From: Lachnospiraceae bacterium
Lineage (GTDB): Bacteria > Bacillota > Clostridia > Lachnospirales > Lachnospiraceae
DNA length: 64,000 bases
Reading direction: 5' to 3'
Assembly: GCA_022790855.1 (NCBI GenBank)
Contig: JAAVYA010000006.1
Coordinates: 62,001-126,000 of the forward strand
Below, in pieces: positions 9,416 through 19,088 of the stretch. Both the position numbers and the translations under genes were made by a program. Under the pieces are notes generated by a model that saw only the letters and a list, made by a program, of their open reading frames with translations, was not told the DNA's origin and searched no databases. Position 1 is the first letter of the stretch; each line of letters starts with the position of its first letter.

Positions 9416-12320
9416 AGCATTGAAAGACATAGCTAAAAAAATCATAAGTTCCAGATTGTTTGTGTTTTCTCTGGTGATGATTCTGCTGTTTGGCGTACTG
9501 CTGCAGCGTGTTTTTTTCCTGCAGATCGTAAACGGCAAGGAATATGAAGACAAATATTCCCTGACGATCGAAAAAGAACGTACCATCAGCGGTACGCGGG
9601 GGAATATTTTCGACCGGAACGGCAAGCTTTTGGCGTACAATGAACTTTCTTATACGGTAACCATCGAAGACAGCGGCGTTTATGAAAATAACGATTCCAA
9701 AAACAGCAAATTAAACGCCCAATTGTACGATGTCATTCATATGATTGAAGATAATGGAGATACGTTGTCCAACGATTTTTCCATTCAGATGGATGAAAGA
9801 GGGGAATTGGAATTTAATATTTCTGATTCCGCCCTGCAGCGGTTCCGTGCGGACGTTTACGGCTATTCCAAGACAGAAGATTTGAAAAAAAACAAGAACA
9901 AACTGGGATATTCTGAGGAAGAGGCAACTCCCCGGCAGATTTTTGATTATCTGCGCTCTGATAAAAAATTCGGAATCCGCATTGAAGGAGTAGATACCCC
10001 TACGGAAAAGGACAAAAAATACGGCCATAAGTTTTTCAGCATGGAAGACGCCTATAAGATTCTTGTCATCCGGTATTTTATGAACCAAAATAATTACCAG
10101 AAATATATTCTGGTTACCATTGCCCAGGGCGTATCGGAAGAGACGGTAGCTACGATCAAAGAAAATTCCGACCGTCTGGAGGGCGTCGACGTTACGGAAG
10201 ATACTATCCGCAAATACGTGGACAGCGAATATTTTTCCCATATTATCGGATACACCGGTAAGATTTCCCAGGAGGAATACGACGAACTGGTGAAGGAAAA
10301 TGATTCTTATACCTTAACGGATATCGTAGGAAAATCCGGCATTGAGAAAGAGATGGAATCCGTACTCCAGGGTTCGAAAGGATATGAGAAATTCTACGTT
10401 GACAATGTGGGGCGGGTGGTAGAGATCAAGGATCTGATACAAGCCGCTTCGGGGCAGGACGTTTACCTGTCCATTGACAGCGATCTTCAGATTGCCGTTT
10501 ACCACCTTCTGGAACAACAGATCGCAGGTATCGTATATGCGAAGATCGAAAATATCAAGGAATACAATGCGGACAGTAATTCCAGCGCCGCAGATATTGT
10601 AATCCCCATTGACGACGTTTATTTTGCCCTGATCAATAACAATATTATAGATATCGCTTCTTTTTCCGATGAAGACGCAAGCTCCGTAGAACAGGCCGTG
10701 TACCAGGCATTCCTGAATAAGCAGGCTTCCGTGCTGGCCCAGGTGAATGAACAGTTATCCTCACCCACTCCTGCAAACTATGAGGATCTTTCCGATGAAA
10801 TGCAGGCATATATGAGCCATATTTTAAATATGCTCACGGAGCAGAAGATTGTCAATACGTCAGCCATCGATACGGACAGCGAGGTATATCAGAATTGGAA
10901 AAATGATAAGCTCAGCCTGGCAGAATATCTCCGTTACGGGATCTCCAATGAATGGATCGATATCACCGGGTTTGAGACAGATTCCAAATATTCCGATACA
11001 ATGGAATTATATGACTCCCTGCTTCAATATATTCAGGAACAGTTGAAAACAGACAAATCTTTCAGTAAGAAATTATACAAATACATGATTCGGGATAATA
11101 TGGTAGACGGCGTCCAGATCTGCCTGATTTTATTTGAACAGGGCATATTGCCGGAAGACGGGGAAAAATATGCCGGTTTGAGCAACGGCAGTATCAACGG
11201 CTTTGATTTTATGAGAGAAAAAATTAAAAACCTGGAAATTACGCCTGCTCAGCTGGCCCTAGATCCCTGTACCGGTTCCAGCGTTATCATCCAGCCCCAG
11301 ACAGGAGAAGTCTTAGCCTGTGTATCTTATCCGGGATATGACACCAACCGCCTTGCCAACAATATGGATAACGAGTACTTCAACAAACTGCGGGACGATT
11401 TGACGTCGCCCATGTACAGCAACGCCACACAGCAGCGGACGGCGCCCGGATCTACCTTTAAGCCTGTGACGGCTGCGGCCGCGCTGACGGAAGGGATCAT
11501 TGGCACCACAGACCAGATTGAAGACAAAGGTAAGTTTGAACTGGTACAGGACGGCCCGAAATGCTGGATTTATCCCAACAGTACCCATGGAAATGTAAAC
11601 GTATCCGAAGCAATCCGGGATTCTTGTAATTATTTCTTTTACACCCTGGGCTATAATATGAGTTTAAATGGCGAGACATATCAAGAGTCCAAAGGTATTG
11701 CGGCCTTGGAAAAATATGCCAAAATGTTCGGTCTGGGAGACAAGACCGGTATTGAGGTTCCGGAGAGTGAACCGCAGGTTTCCGATGTGCTCCCGATTCC
11801 GTCTGCGATTGGGCAGGGGACGCATAACTTCACCACCACCCAGTTGGCCCGTTATACGGCGGCGATTGCCAGCAGCGGAAAGGTCTATCAGCTTACGCTG
11901 TTGGATAAAGTAACAGATTCTCAGGGAAATCTTGTAACAGATTATAAGCCCGAGGTTATTAGCGATATGGAAGAAATCAATCCCTTTACCTGGGACGCCA
12001 TCCATCAGGGAATGCGGATGATGGTGGAAGATAACCGAACCTTTGAGGGATTTTCTGAGACGATTGCAGTTGCCGGAAAGACAGGTACGGCGCAGCAGAT
12101 TACCACAAGGCCTAACCATGCGTTGTTTATTGGGTATGCGCCTTACGATAATCCGGAAATTGCCATCGCCACGCGAATTGCCTATGGCTATACGTCTGCG
12201 AACGCCGTGGAAGTATCAAGGGATATCCTGGAATATTATTTCCATTTGACTGACGAAAAGGACTTGATTAACGGGCAGGCACAGGATGTTGGAAACAGCG
12301 CAAACAGCGTTACAGACTAA
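9396..12320 (+). CDS. mrdA: Penicillin-binding protein 2 (class B, MrdA-like), unusually long at 974 aa
   Basis: GTRGNIFDRNGKLLA; SxxK in APGSTFKPVTA; SCN; KTGTAQ. Candidate GTG start, overlapping the mreD end. Confidence 0.92.
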   Translation: MQVNLFEALKDIAKKIISSRLFVFSLVMILLFGVLLQRVFFLQIVNGKEYEDKYSLTIEKERTISGTRGNIFDRNGKLLAYNELSYTVTIEDSGVYENNDSKNSKLNAQLYDVIHMIEDNGDTLSNDFSIQMDERGELEFNISDSALQRFRADVYGYSKTEDLKKNKNKLGYSEEEATPRQIFDYLRSDKKFGIRIEGVDTPTEKDKKYGHKFFSMEDAYKILVIRYFMNQNNYQKYILVTIAQGVSEETVATIKENSDRLEGVDVTEDTIRKYVDSEYFSHIIGYTGKISQEEYDELVKENDSYTLTDIVGKSGIEKEMESVLQGSKGYEKFYVDNVGRVVEIKDLIQAASGQDVYLSIDSDLQIAVYHLLEQQIAGIVYAKIENIKEYNADSNSSAADIVIPIDDVYFALINNNIIDIASFSDEDASSVEQAVYQAFLNKQASVLAQVNEQLSSPTPANYEDLSDEMQAYMSHILNMLTEQKIVNTSAIDTDSEVYQNWKNDKLSLAEYLRYGISNEWIDITGFETDSKYSDTMELYDSLLQYIQEQLKTDKSFSKKLYKYMIRDNMVDGVQICLILFEQGILPEDGEKYAGLSNGSINGFDFMREKIKNLEITPAQLALDPCTGSSVIIQPQTGEVLACVSYPGYDTNRLANNMDNEYFNKLRDDLTSPMYSNATQQRTAPGSTFKPVTAAAALTEGIIGTTDQIEDKGKFELVQDGPKCWIYPNSTHGNVNVSEAIRDSCNYFFYTLGYNMSLNGETYQESKGIAALEKYAKMFGLGDKTGIEVPESEPQVSDVLPIPSAIGQGTHNFTTTQLARYTAAIASSGKVYQLTLLDKVTDSQGNLVTDYKPEVISDMEEINPFTWDAIHQGMRMMVEDNRTFEGFSETIAVAGKTGTAQQITTRPNHALFIGYAPYDNPEIAIATRIAYGYTSANAVEVSRDILEYYFHLTDEKDLINGQAQDVGNSANSVTD

Positions 12321-12337
12321 TGCCCAGGAGGGAAAAC

Positions 12338-13024
12338 ATGTCACAGACAGTTGTTTTGAAAAGTAATAAATACGGAATCAATCTGATTCTGGATCATTCC
12401 ATTGATTTTGATCAGCTTTTAAAGGATATTGCCGCAAAATTTGAAGAGGCTGCAAGCTTTTTTAAGGGGGCTAAAATGGCCTTATCCTTTGAAGGGCGAA
12501 CGCTTACCCAAGAAGAAGAGCTTCGGATTGTAGATACCATTACCAGCCACAGCCAGCTTGCTATCGTCTGCATTGTAGACAATGACAAGCTGCGGGAACA
12601 GATGATCCGGGAAGCCATAGAGCAGCAGGAAGAAGAGGACGCCGTAAAGACGGGCCAGTTCTACAAAGGGACGCTCCGTTCCGGACAGATTTTGGAATGT
12701 GAAGCCAGTATTATCATTCTGGGGGATGTAAATCCTGGCGCAAAGGTTGTCTGCAGGGGGAACATTGTGGTTCTTGGTTCTCTGAAAGGCAATGCATATG
12801 CGGGCGCCGGAGGCAATGAAACAGCATTTGTCGCCGCGCTGGAGATGGATCCGGTGCAGATTAAGATCGGAGACGTCATTGGGCGCAGCGCGGACAAAGC
12901 ATTTTGGGTAGGTCGTAAAAAAAAGAAAAAGGCAGAACCTGTGATAGACCCTCAGGTAGCAGTTGTCAAAGACGGTAATATCTATATCGAACCGATCACC
13001 AGAGGCCTTTTAAATAATTTATGA
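12338..13024 (+). CDS. minC: Septum site-determining protein MinC
   Basis: C-terminal beta-helix GTLRSGQILECEASIIILGDVNPGAKVVCRGNIVVLGSLKG; upstream of minD. Confidence 0.93.
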   Translation: MSQTVVLKSNKYGINLILDHSIDFDQLLKDIAAKFEEAASFFKGAKMALSFEGRTLTQEEELRIVDTITSHSQLAIVCIVDNDKLREQMIREAIEQQEEEDAVKTGQFYKGTLRSGQILECEASIIILGDVNPGAKVVCRGNIVVLGSLKGNAYAGAGGNETAFVAALEMDPVQIKIGDVIGRSADKAFWVGRKKKKKAEPVIDPQVAVVKDGNIYIEPITRGLLNNL

Positions 13025-13050
13025 AGAATGTTTCAGGAGGAGATAAGAGT

Positions 13051-13845
13051 ATGAGCGAAGTAATAGTAATAACATCTGGAAAAGGCGGTGTGGGAAAAAC
13101 CACCACGACTGCCAATGTAGGGACGGGGCTTGCCCAGATGGACAAAAAGGTGGTATTAATCGATACCGATATCGGGCTTCGGAACCTGGATGTTGTTATG
13201 GGGTTGGAGAACCGCATCGTCTATAATCTGGTAGACGTCGTAGAAGGGAACTGCCGGATGAAACAAGCCCTGATTAAAGATAAACGGTATCCAAACCTGT
13301 ATTTACTGCCTTCTGCACAGACCAGGGACAAATCAGCCGTGACGCCGGAGCAGATGATGAAGCTGACGGAAGAGCTGCGGGAAGAATTCGATTACATCTT
13401 GTTAGACTGCCCTGCCGGCATAGAACAAGGATTTAAAAATGCCATTGCCGGCGCTGACAGGGCTCTTGTGATCACAACCCCGGAGGTATCTGCCATTCGG
13501 GATGCCGACCGTATCATCGGACTGCTGGAAGCCAATGAAATCAAGCAGATCCATTTGATCGTCAACCGCCTGCGGATGGATATGGTGAGCCGCGGGGATA
13601 TGATGTCCATAGATGATGTAACGGATATACTGGCCATCAAGCTGATTGGTGCAGTTCCGGATGACGAGCAGATCGTCATATCTACCAACCAAGGAGAACC
13701 GTTAGCTGGAAGAACCGATACTTTGGCAGGACAGGCTTATATGAATATCTGCCGGAGGGTTACCGGGGAAGAAGTACCATTGCTGGATCTGGCTGCAAAA
13801 AGCAGCGTCTGGTCCAAAATCGTAAACTTATTTAAAAAAAATTAG
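13051..13845 (+). CDS. minD: Septum site-determining ATPase MinD
   Basis: MSEVIVITSGKGGVGKTTTTANVG deviant Walker A; DTDIGLRNLD. Confidence 0.97.
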   Translation: MSEVIVITSGKGGVGKTTTTANVGTGLAQMDKKVVLIDTDIGLRNLDVVMGLENRIVYNLVDVVEGNCRMKQALIKDKRYPNLYLLPSAQTRDKSAVTPEQMMKLTEELREEFDYILLDCPAGIEQGFKNAIAGADRALVITTPEVSAIRDADRIIGLLEANEIKQIHLIVNRLRMDMVSRGDMMSIDDVTDILAIKLIGAVPDDEQIVISTNQGEPLAGRTDTLAGQAYMNICRRVTGEEVPLLDLAAKSSVWSKIVNLFKKN

Positions 13846-13857
13846 GAGGAAATCGCT

Positions 13858-14163
13858 GTGGGATTAATGGACTTTTTTAAGAAGAAGAATTCCGGTGATA
13901 TCGCTAAGGACCGTTTGAAATTATTGCTGATTTCCGACCGCGCGAATTGTTCACCGGATGTAATGGAGATGATCAAGAATGATATCATCCAGGTTATTTC
14001 AAAATACATGGAAATAGATGCGGAAGGATTGGATATCCAGATTACTCAGACGGAGTCCGAAGGAAATAACGGCACGGTGCCCGCTTTATATGCCAATATC
14101 CCCATCAAAGACATGCGGCATAAAACCAGCCCTGCTGGGAAAGCCGGCTCTGCCGGAATATAG
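13858..14163 (+). CDS. minE: Cell division topological specificity factor MinE
   Basis: DRLKLLLISDRANCSPDVMEMIKNDIIQVISKYMEID; GTG start; downstream of minD. Confidence 0.94.
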   Translation: MGLMDFFKKKNSGDIAKDRLKLLLISDRANCSPDVMEMIKNDIIQVISKYMEIDAEGLDIQITQTESEGNNGTVPALYANIPIKDMRHKTSPAGKAGSAGI

Positions 14164-14174
14164 GAATTGGAACC

Positions 14175-15305
14175 ATGTTTAAAGCGTATCATTTCAAACG
14201 CATCCCGGTGCGCCTTCTGTTTTTTGTGATCGCACTGACCGTTCTTGGCGTTGCAGTGGTGGGAAGCGCAAGGGAATCCGTTCAAAATAAGCAGATTATG
14301 GGGATGGGGCTTGGCATTTTCGTTATGATGATCGTTGCCCTTTTTGATTATTCCTTTATTTTAAAATTCAGTTGGCTGATTTATTTCGGAAATATCGGGA
14401 TGCTGTTATTAGTAAAGCTTACCTCTCTGGGAGATTCTGCCCTGGGAGCCCAGCGTTGGATCGATATCGGCGGATTCCGGTTCCAGCCCTCCGAAGTATC
14501 TAAAATATGCATCATCCTGTTTTTTGCATGGTTTTTTGGGAAAGTCCATGAAAAGCTGAATACCTTTTTGATGATCATGCTTTCCGGAATCCTGATTTTT
14601 ATCCCATGGGTACTGATTTTAAAGCAGCCGGATCTGTCTACCAGTATTGTTACGGCGCTGATCTTTCTGGCTATGCTGTTTTTAGCAGGCCTGAGTTATA
14701 AGATCATTTTAGGGGTATTGGCAGTAGCCGTTCCGGCAGGAGCTGTTTTTATTGCCCTGATTTTACAGCCAAACCAAAAAATTTTGAGAGGGTATCAGTA
14801 TACGCGGGTCATGGCCTGGCTGCAGCCGGAGAAATATGCCCAGGATGCGTATCAGCAGCAAAATTCTATTATGGCCATTGGATCCGGCAGGCTTTGGGGA
14901 AAAGGACTGAACAATGACGCTGTCTTTTCTGTAAAAAACGGAAATTTCATACCGGAGCCTCAGACAGATTTTATTTTTGCTGTTGCGGGAGAGGAAATGG
15001 GCTTTGTAGGCGCTGCCACGATTTTGATTTTGCTGTTATTGATCGTACTGGAATGTATTCTAGTAGGGAGAAGGGCAAAAGATCTCCAGGGAAGGCTGAT
15101 CTGCGGCGGTGTTGCGGCTTTTGTGGGATTCCAGGCTTTTATCAATATCTGCGTTGTTACCGGTATGATGCCAAATACCGGGCTTACGCTTCCGTTTGTC
15201 AGCTACGGCCTGACTTCGTTAGTCAGTCTTTATATTGCAATTGGATTGGTTATAAACGTTGCTATTCAACCGACTATACACAGAATGGGGGATGATTTTC
15301 TATGA
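14175..15305 (+). CDS. rodA: FtsW/RodA/SpoVE family peptidoglycan polymerase
   Basis: FQPSEVSKI, TDFIFAVAGEEMGFVG, MPNTGLTLPFVSYG SEDS motifs. Confidence 0.93.
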   Translation: MFKAYHFKRIPVRLLFFVIALTVLGVAVVGSARESVQNKQIMGMGLGIFVMMIVALFDYSFILKFSWLIYFGNIGMLLLVKLTSLGDSALGAQRWIDIGGFRFQPSEVSKICIILFFAWFFGKVHEKLNTFLMIMLSGILIFIPWVLILKQPDLSTSIVTALIFLAMLFLAGLSYKIILGVLAVAVPAGAVFIALILQPNQKILRGYQYTRVMAWLQPEKYAQDAYQQQNSIMAIGSGRLWGKGLNNDAVFSVKNGNFIPEPQTDFIFAVAGEEMGFVGAATILILLLLIVLECILVGRRAKDLQGRLICGGVAAFVGFQAFINICVVTGMMPNTGLTLPFVSYGLTSLVSLYIAIGLVINVAIQPTIHRMGDDFL

Positions 15306-15697
15306 ACGTAGGATTAATCGCACATGACTCAAAGAAAAAACTGATGCAGAATTTCTGCATCGCATATCGGGGGATTCTCTCCAAGCATAGTCTCTATGCA
15401 ACTGGCACTACAGGAAGATTGATCGAAGAAGTTGCCAATTTGTCCATCCATAAGTATCTGGCCGGACATCTGGGCGGAGCACAGCAGTTGGGAGCGCAGA
15501 TAGAGCATAATCAAATGGATATGGTGATTTTCCTGCGGGATCCCTTAACGCCTAAATCCCATGAACCGGATGTAAACAGAGTTGTGCGATTATGTGATAC
15601 CTACAATATCCCGTTGGCTACCAATCTTGCAACGGCAGAATTGTTGATCAGAGCCTTAGACAGAGGAGATTTAGAGTGGCGTGAAATGTATCGTTAA
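15302..15697 (+). CDS. mgsA: Methylglyoxal synthase
   Basis: IAHDSKKKLM, ATGTTGRLIEE, SGHLGG-like AGHLGGAQQLGA, FLRDPLTPKSHEPDV; ATGA overlap with rodA. Confidence 0.96.
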   Translation: MNVGLIAHDSKKKLMQNFCIAYRGILSKHSLYATGTTGRLIEEVANLSIHKYLAGHLGGAQQLGAQIEHNQMDMVIFLRDPLTPKSHEPDVNRVVRLCDTYNIPLATNLATAELLIRALDRGDLEWREMYR

Positions 15698-16694
15698 GAA
15701 AAGCCTTGGGGCGATTCTGGCTCTTACGCTTGCAGTCGGCGCAGCCGGGTGCGGAGAAAACATAGAGCTGGAAGAATCATATGATTTATATCAGACAACC
15801 AAACAATTTGATATTCAGGTTGAAAAAAAAGAGAACGATGATGCAAAAAAGGAAGAGAAAGAACCGGTCTCTTTTTTCGGGGAGCAGCTTTGCGTTGGAG
15901 GCAATGAGAATACCACGGATGAAGGGGTGACACAAACCCTTTCTTATGCGGCAGGACTATTTGATCTGTCTGGTCATGAAATTCCTTATGCCAGAAATAT
16001 CCATGAACGGGTGTATCCTGCCAGTACCACGAAAATACTTACCGCTTATGTAGCCTTAAAATACGGGGATTTAAACGCCACAGCAACGGTAAGTGAAAAT
16101 GCGCTGATCCTGGAAGAAGGTTCTACCGTAAGCGGTCTTTCCCCAGGGGACCAGATCACTTTAGAACAGCTTTTATATGGATTAATTCTTTGCAGCGGCA
16201 ACGATGCGGCCAATGTAATTGCGGAAATGATTTCCGGCAATACGGAAGAATTTGCCAAACTGATGAACCAGGAAGCACGTGCCCTGGGAGCGACAAATTC
16301 CAATTTTACCAATGCCCATGGACTGCCGGATGAACAGCATTATACCAGCGTATACGATCTCTACCTTATTTTTCAGGCTGCTCTGAAAGAAGAGAACTTC
16401 CGCAAACTCATCGAAACGAAAGAGTATACGGCGGAATTCACCAATAGCCAGGGAGAGACTGTTACAAGGCAATGGGAGACTACTAATCTCTACCTGAAAG
16501 GAGAAAAAGAGATTCCCGAGGGAATCCATGTGGTGGGCGGAAAGACCGGAACTACCAACGATGCCGGCAACTGTCTGGTATTATACAGCGAAAACACAAG
16601 CTCCAAGCCCTATATTTCAATTGTAATGAAGGCGAATAGCAAGGATGAGTTGTATCAGCAGATGACGGAGTTGTTGAAAAAAATTTGGAATTAA
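15681..16694 (+). CDS. D-alanyl-D-alanine carboxypeptidase (DacF-type, predicted lipoprotein)
   Basis: Lipobox-like GAAGC; STTK, SGN and KTGT active-site motifs. Confidence 0.93.
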   Translation: MKCIVKKSLGAILALTLAVGAAGCGENIELEESYDLYQTTKQFDIQVEKKENDDAKKEEKEPVSFFGEQLCVGGNENTTDEGVTQTLSYAAGLFDLSGHEIPYARNIHERVYPASTTKILTAYVALKYGDLNATATVSENALILEEGSTVSGLSPGDQITLEQLLYGLILCSGNDAANVIAEMISGNTEEFAKLMNQEARALGATNSNFTNAHGLPDEQHYTSVYDLYLIFQAALKEENFRKLIETKEYTAEFTNSQGETVTRQWETTNLYLKGEKEIPEGIHVVGGKTGTTNDAGNCLVLYSENTSSKPYISIVMKANSKDELYQQMTELLKKIWN

Positions 16695-16697
16695 TCA

Positions 16698-16726
16698 TTG
16701 AATTTTCTGTAAATATGTTCTATAAT
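16698..16726 (+). promoter_or_regulatory. Candidate sigma-A promoter for the P-loop gene
   Basis: TTGAAT-N17-TATAAT ~75 nt upstream of the ATG at 16802. Confidence 0.65.
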
Positions 16727-16801
16727 ATGGCTATGAAAAGAAGCGAATTTGTTCAAATTTTACGATATTGAATAAGCGCCAAAAACTAGGAGGAGATTGC
16801 T

Positions 16802-17221
16802 ATGATACAGATAATTGCAGGAGAAAAGGGAAAAGGAAAGACAAAGCATTTATTGGAGAAGGTGAACGAGGCCGTTAAGACAGCAAACGGAAGCATCGTA
16901 TATTTAGATAAGAGCTCCAAGCATATGTATGAGCTCAGTAATAAGGTACGCTTAATCAATGTATCGGATTTTCCGATTTCAAATTGTGATGAATTTTTGG
17001 GATTTTTAAGTGGTATCATTTCCCAGGATCATGACCTGGAAGAGATGTATTTAGACAGTTTTCTGACAATTTCATCTGTAAAAGATGAGGAACTTGGCCA
17101 TGCCATTGAACGGCTGGACGTGATCAGCAGCACATTTCATGTAAACTTTATCTTAAGCGTTTCCAAAAATGAAGCCGATCTACCGGAATGTGCAAAGGCA
17201 AAGATTAATATTTCTCTGTAA
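16802..17221 (+). CDS. Small P-loop protein of unknown function
   Basis: AGEKGKGKTKHLLE Walker A-like motif; AGGAGG SD upstream. Confidence 0.75.
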   Translation: MIQIIAGEKGKGKTKHLLEKVNEAVKTANGSIVYLDKSSKHMYELSNKVRLINVSDFPISNCDEFLGFLSGIISQDHDLEEMYLDSFLTISSVKDEELGHAIERLDVISSTFHVNFILSVSKNEADLPECAKAKINISL

Positions 17222-17332
17222 TGAGAGATGGACAAACAAAGAACATAATGCAGGATTACATAAAAGGATGATTGGCAAGATGCCAAAAGGCATTGGGAGA
17301 AGCTGTTGGAAAGAGAATGATTCTGACAGCTT

Positions 17333-17369
17333 TTTCCTGTCATAAAAACATATTTCTTATGACAGGAAA
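17333..17369. terminator. Candidate bidirectional terminator between convergent genes
   Basis: tttcctgtcataa / ttatgacaggaaa, 13-bp perfect inverted repeat, 11-nt loop; preceded by a second stem agctgt...acagct-TTTTT. Confidence 0.7.
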
Positions 17370-17397
17370 TGTCTGTCTTTTGGAAGAAATACTGTTT

Positions 17398-17610
17398 TTA
17401 TGCCTGTTCCATAGAACGGATCCGACCAAACGCGCTGATCAAATACAGGCCGCCGATCCCTACAAGGGCGTAAATAATCCTACTGAGCCAGGACATTTCG
17501 CCGAACAAAAAGGCAACCAGGTCAAATCGGAAGAAACCAATCAGGCCCCAGTTGACTGCGCCAATAATCACAAGTGCCAATAGTGTATAGTCAAGTCCTT
17601 TTGTGTTCAT
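17398..17610 (-). CDS. DUF378-type small membrane protein
   Basis: MNTKGLDYTLLALVIIGAVNWGLIGFFRFDLVA; AGGAGG upstream. Confidence 0.85.
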   Translation of the reverse strand: MNTKGLDYTLLALVIIGAVNWGLIGFFRFDLVAFLFGEMSWLSRIIYALVGIGGLYLISAFGRIRSMEQA

Positions 17611-17689
17611 GATCATACCTCCTTTGTAATTATAGTATTTCAGGAATTACTTTTTTCATGTTGGGAAAAGATGGAAGGAAAGAAAATTT

Positions 17690-19078
17690 GTGGCAGGAAA
17701 AAAGAATCGTAAAATTGTAAAATATCGAAAGCCTTTTCGCATCAACATTGGAATTCTAGTATTCGTATTTATATTTTTGTACATGCTTTATTATATTTAT
17801 GCCTATTTTACGGCAAAGCATATTTCTGTCTATGAGGTCAGCCAGGGAACCATTGCTCAGAACACCTCCGTAGAGGGACTGATCCTGCGGGATGAGACAG
17901 TTTATACTACCGATAGCAGCGGATATGTGAATTATTACTGCAAGGACGGTTCCAAGGCAAGCGTGGGAAGCTATATCTATTCTATCGATGAAACAGGTGA
18001 TTTTTATCAGCGGATGTCTGCTGCCAACGACGGCCAACTGCTTCTTTCCGATGAAGGGTACAGCCAGCTGGAAGCTGTGACAGACCAGTATCTGACCAGT
18101 TATTCTGATATGGACTTTTACCAGGTATACCAATTTAAATATGATATGGAAGGAACTTTAGTGGAGGTCTTAAACTCGGCAGCCCGTCAGGAGCTGGGAA
18201 ATTCTCCCCAGGAAGGCGGAAACGGACTTCATGTATATACGGCCAGTGTGCCTGGCGTTGTAGTCTATCATGTTGACGGCCTTGAGAACGTTACTGTTGA
18301 CAGCTTTACGTCTGAAATGTTTGATTCCCATTCTTATGAGAAAGAGAATTTTCTCAAACGCCAAACCGTTTCTTCCGGAGACGCCGTTTATAAATTGATC
18401 AACAGTGAAATCTGGCAGGTGGTGATCCCCATTGACGATTCTCTGGCCAAGGACCTGTCAGAAGAAGAGAATATCAAAGTCTCTTTTAAGAAGGATCATT
18501 CTTCCGCCTGGGCAACTTCTAAGATTCTGGAACGGGACGGCGGATATTACTTGGTACTGGAATTTCAAAATTCCATGATCCGGTTTGCTATGGACCGTTA
18601 CGTAGACCTGGAACTTTTGCTTACCGATACTTCAGGACTAAAAATTCCAAATACAGCTATTACCCAGAAAGAATTCCTATTAGTTCCCAAGGATTATATT
18701 GCAACAGACAGCGAATCGGACAACAGTGGCGTATTTCTTCTTCGGGAAAACAAGGAAGGAGAGTTTTCCCCCGTATTTACCAATGTAACGCTTTTTTATG
18801 AAACAGAGGAATTTTATTACGTTGACTCCAATGAAATTGGATTGGGAGATACGATTGTACACCCGGATTCTAAGGAGCATTATGTCTTAACGGAACGGGA
18901 AGCTTTAGAAGGCGTTTACAATATCAACCGGGGTTACGCCGTATTTAAGCGTATTGAAAAAGTATTTGAAAATAAAGAGTATACCATTATAAAAAGCGGC
19001 ACTTCTTATGGTGTTTCCTTATATGACCATATTGCGCTGGACAGCGCCGCCGTAAATGAAAATGATATTGTACATTAG
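17690..19078 (+). CDS. HlyD/periplasmic-adaptor-like single-pass membrane protein
   Basis: N-terminal TM then lipoyl/barrel-sandwich-like region (SVEGLILRDETVYTTDSSGYVNYYCKDGSKASVGSYIYSI); GTG start; next to ylmE-sepF. Confidence 0.75.
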   Translation: MAGKKNRKIVKYRKPFRINIGILVFVFIFLYMLYYIYAYFTAKHISVYEVSQGTIAQNTSVEGLILRDETVYTTDSSGYVNYYCKDGSKASVGSYIYSIDETGDFYQRMSAANDGQLLLSDEGYSQLEAVTDQYLTSYSDMDFYQVYQFKYDMEGTLVEVLNSAARQELGNSPQEGGNGLHVYTASVPGVVVYHVDGLENVTVDSFTSEMFDSHSYEKENFLKRQTVSSGDAVYKLINSEIWQVVIPIDDSLAKDLSEEENIKVSFKKDHSSAWATSKILERDGGYYLVLEFQNSMIRFAMDRYVDLELLLTDTSGLKIPNTAITQKEFLLVPKDYIATDSESDNSGVFLLRENKEGEFSPVFTNVTLFYETEEFYYVDSNEIGLGDTIVHPDSKEHYVLTEREALEGVYNINRGYAVFKRIEKVFENKEYTIIKSGTSYGVSLYDHIALDSAAVNENDIVH

Positions 19079-19088
19079 GAGGACAAAC

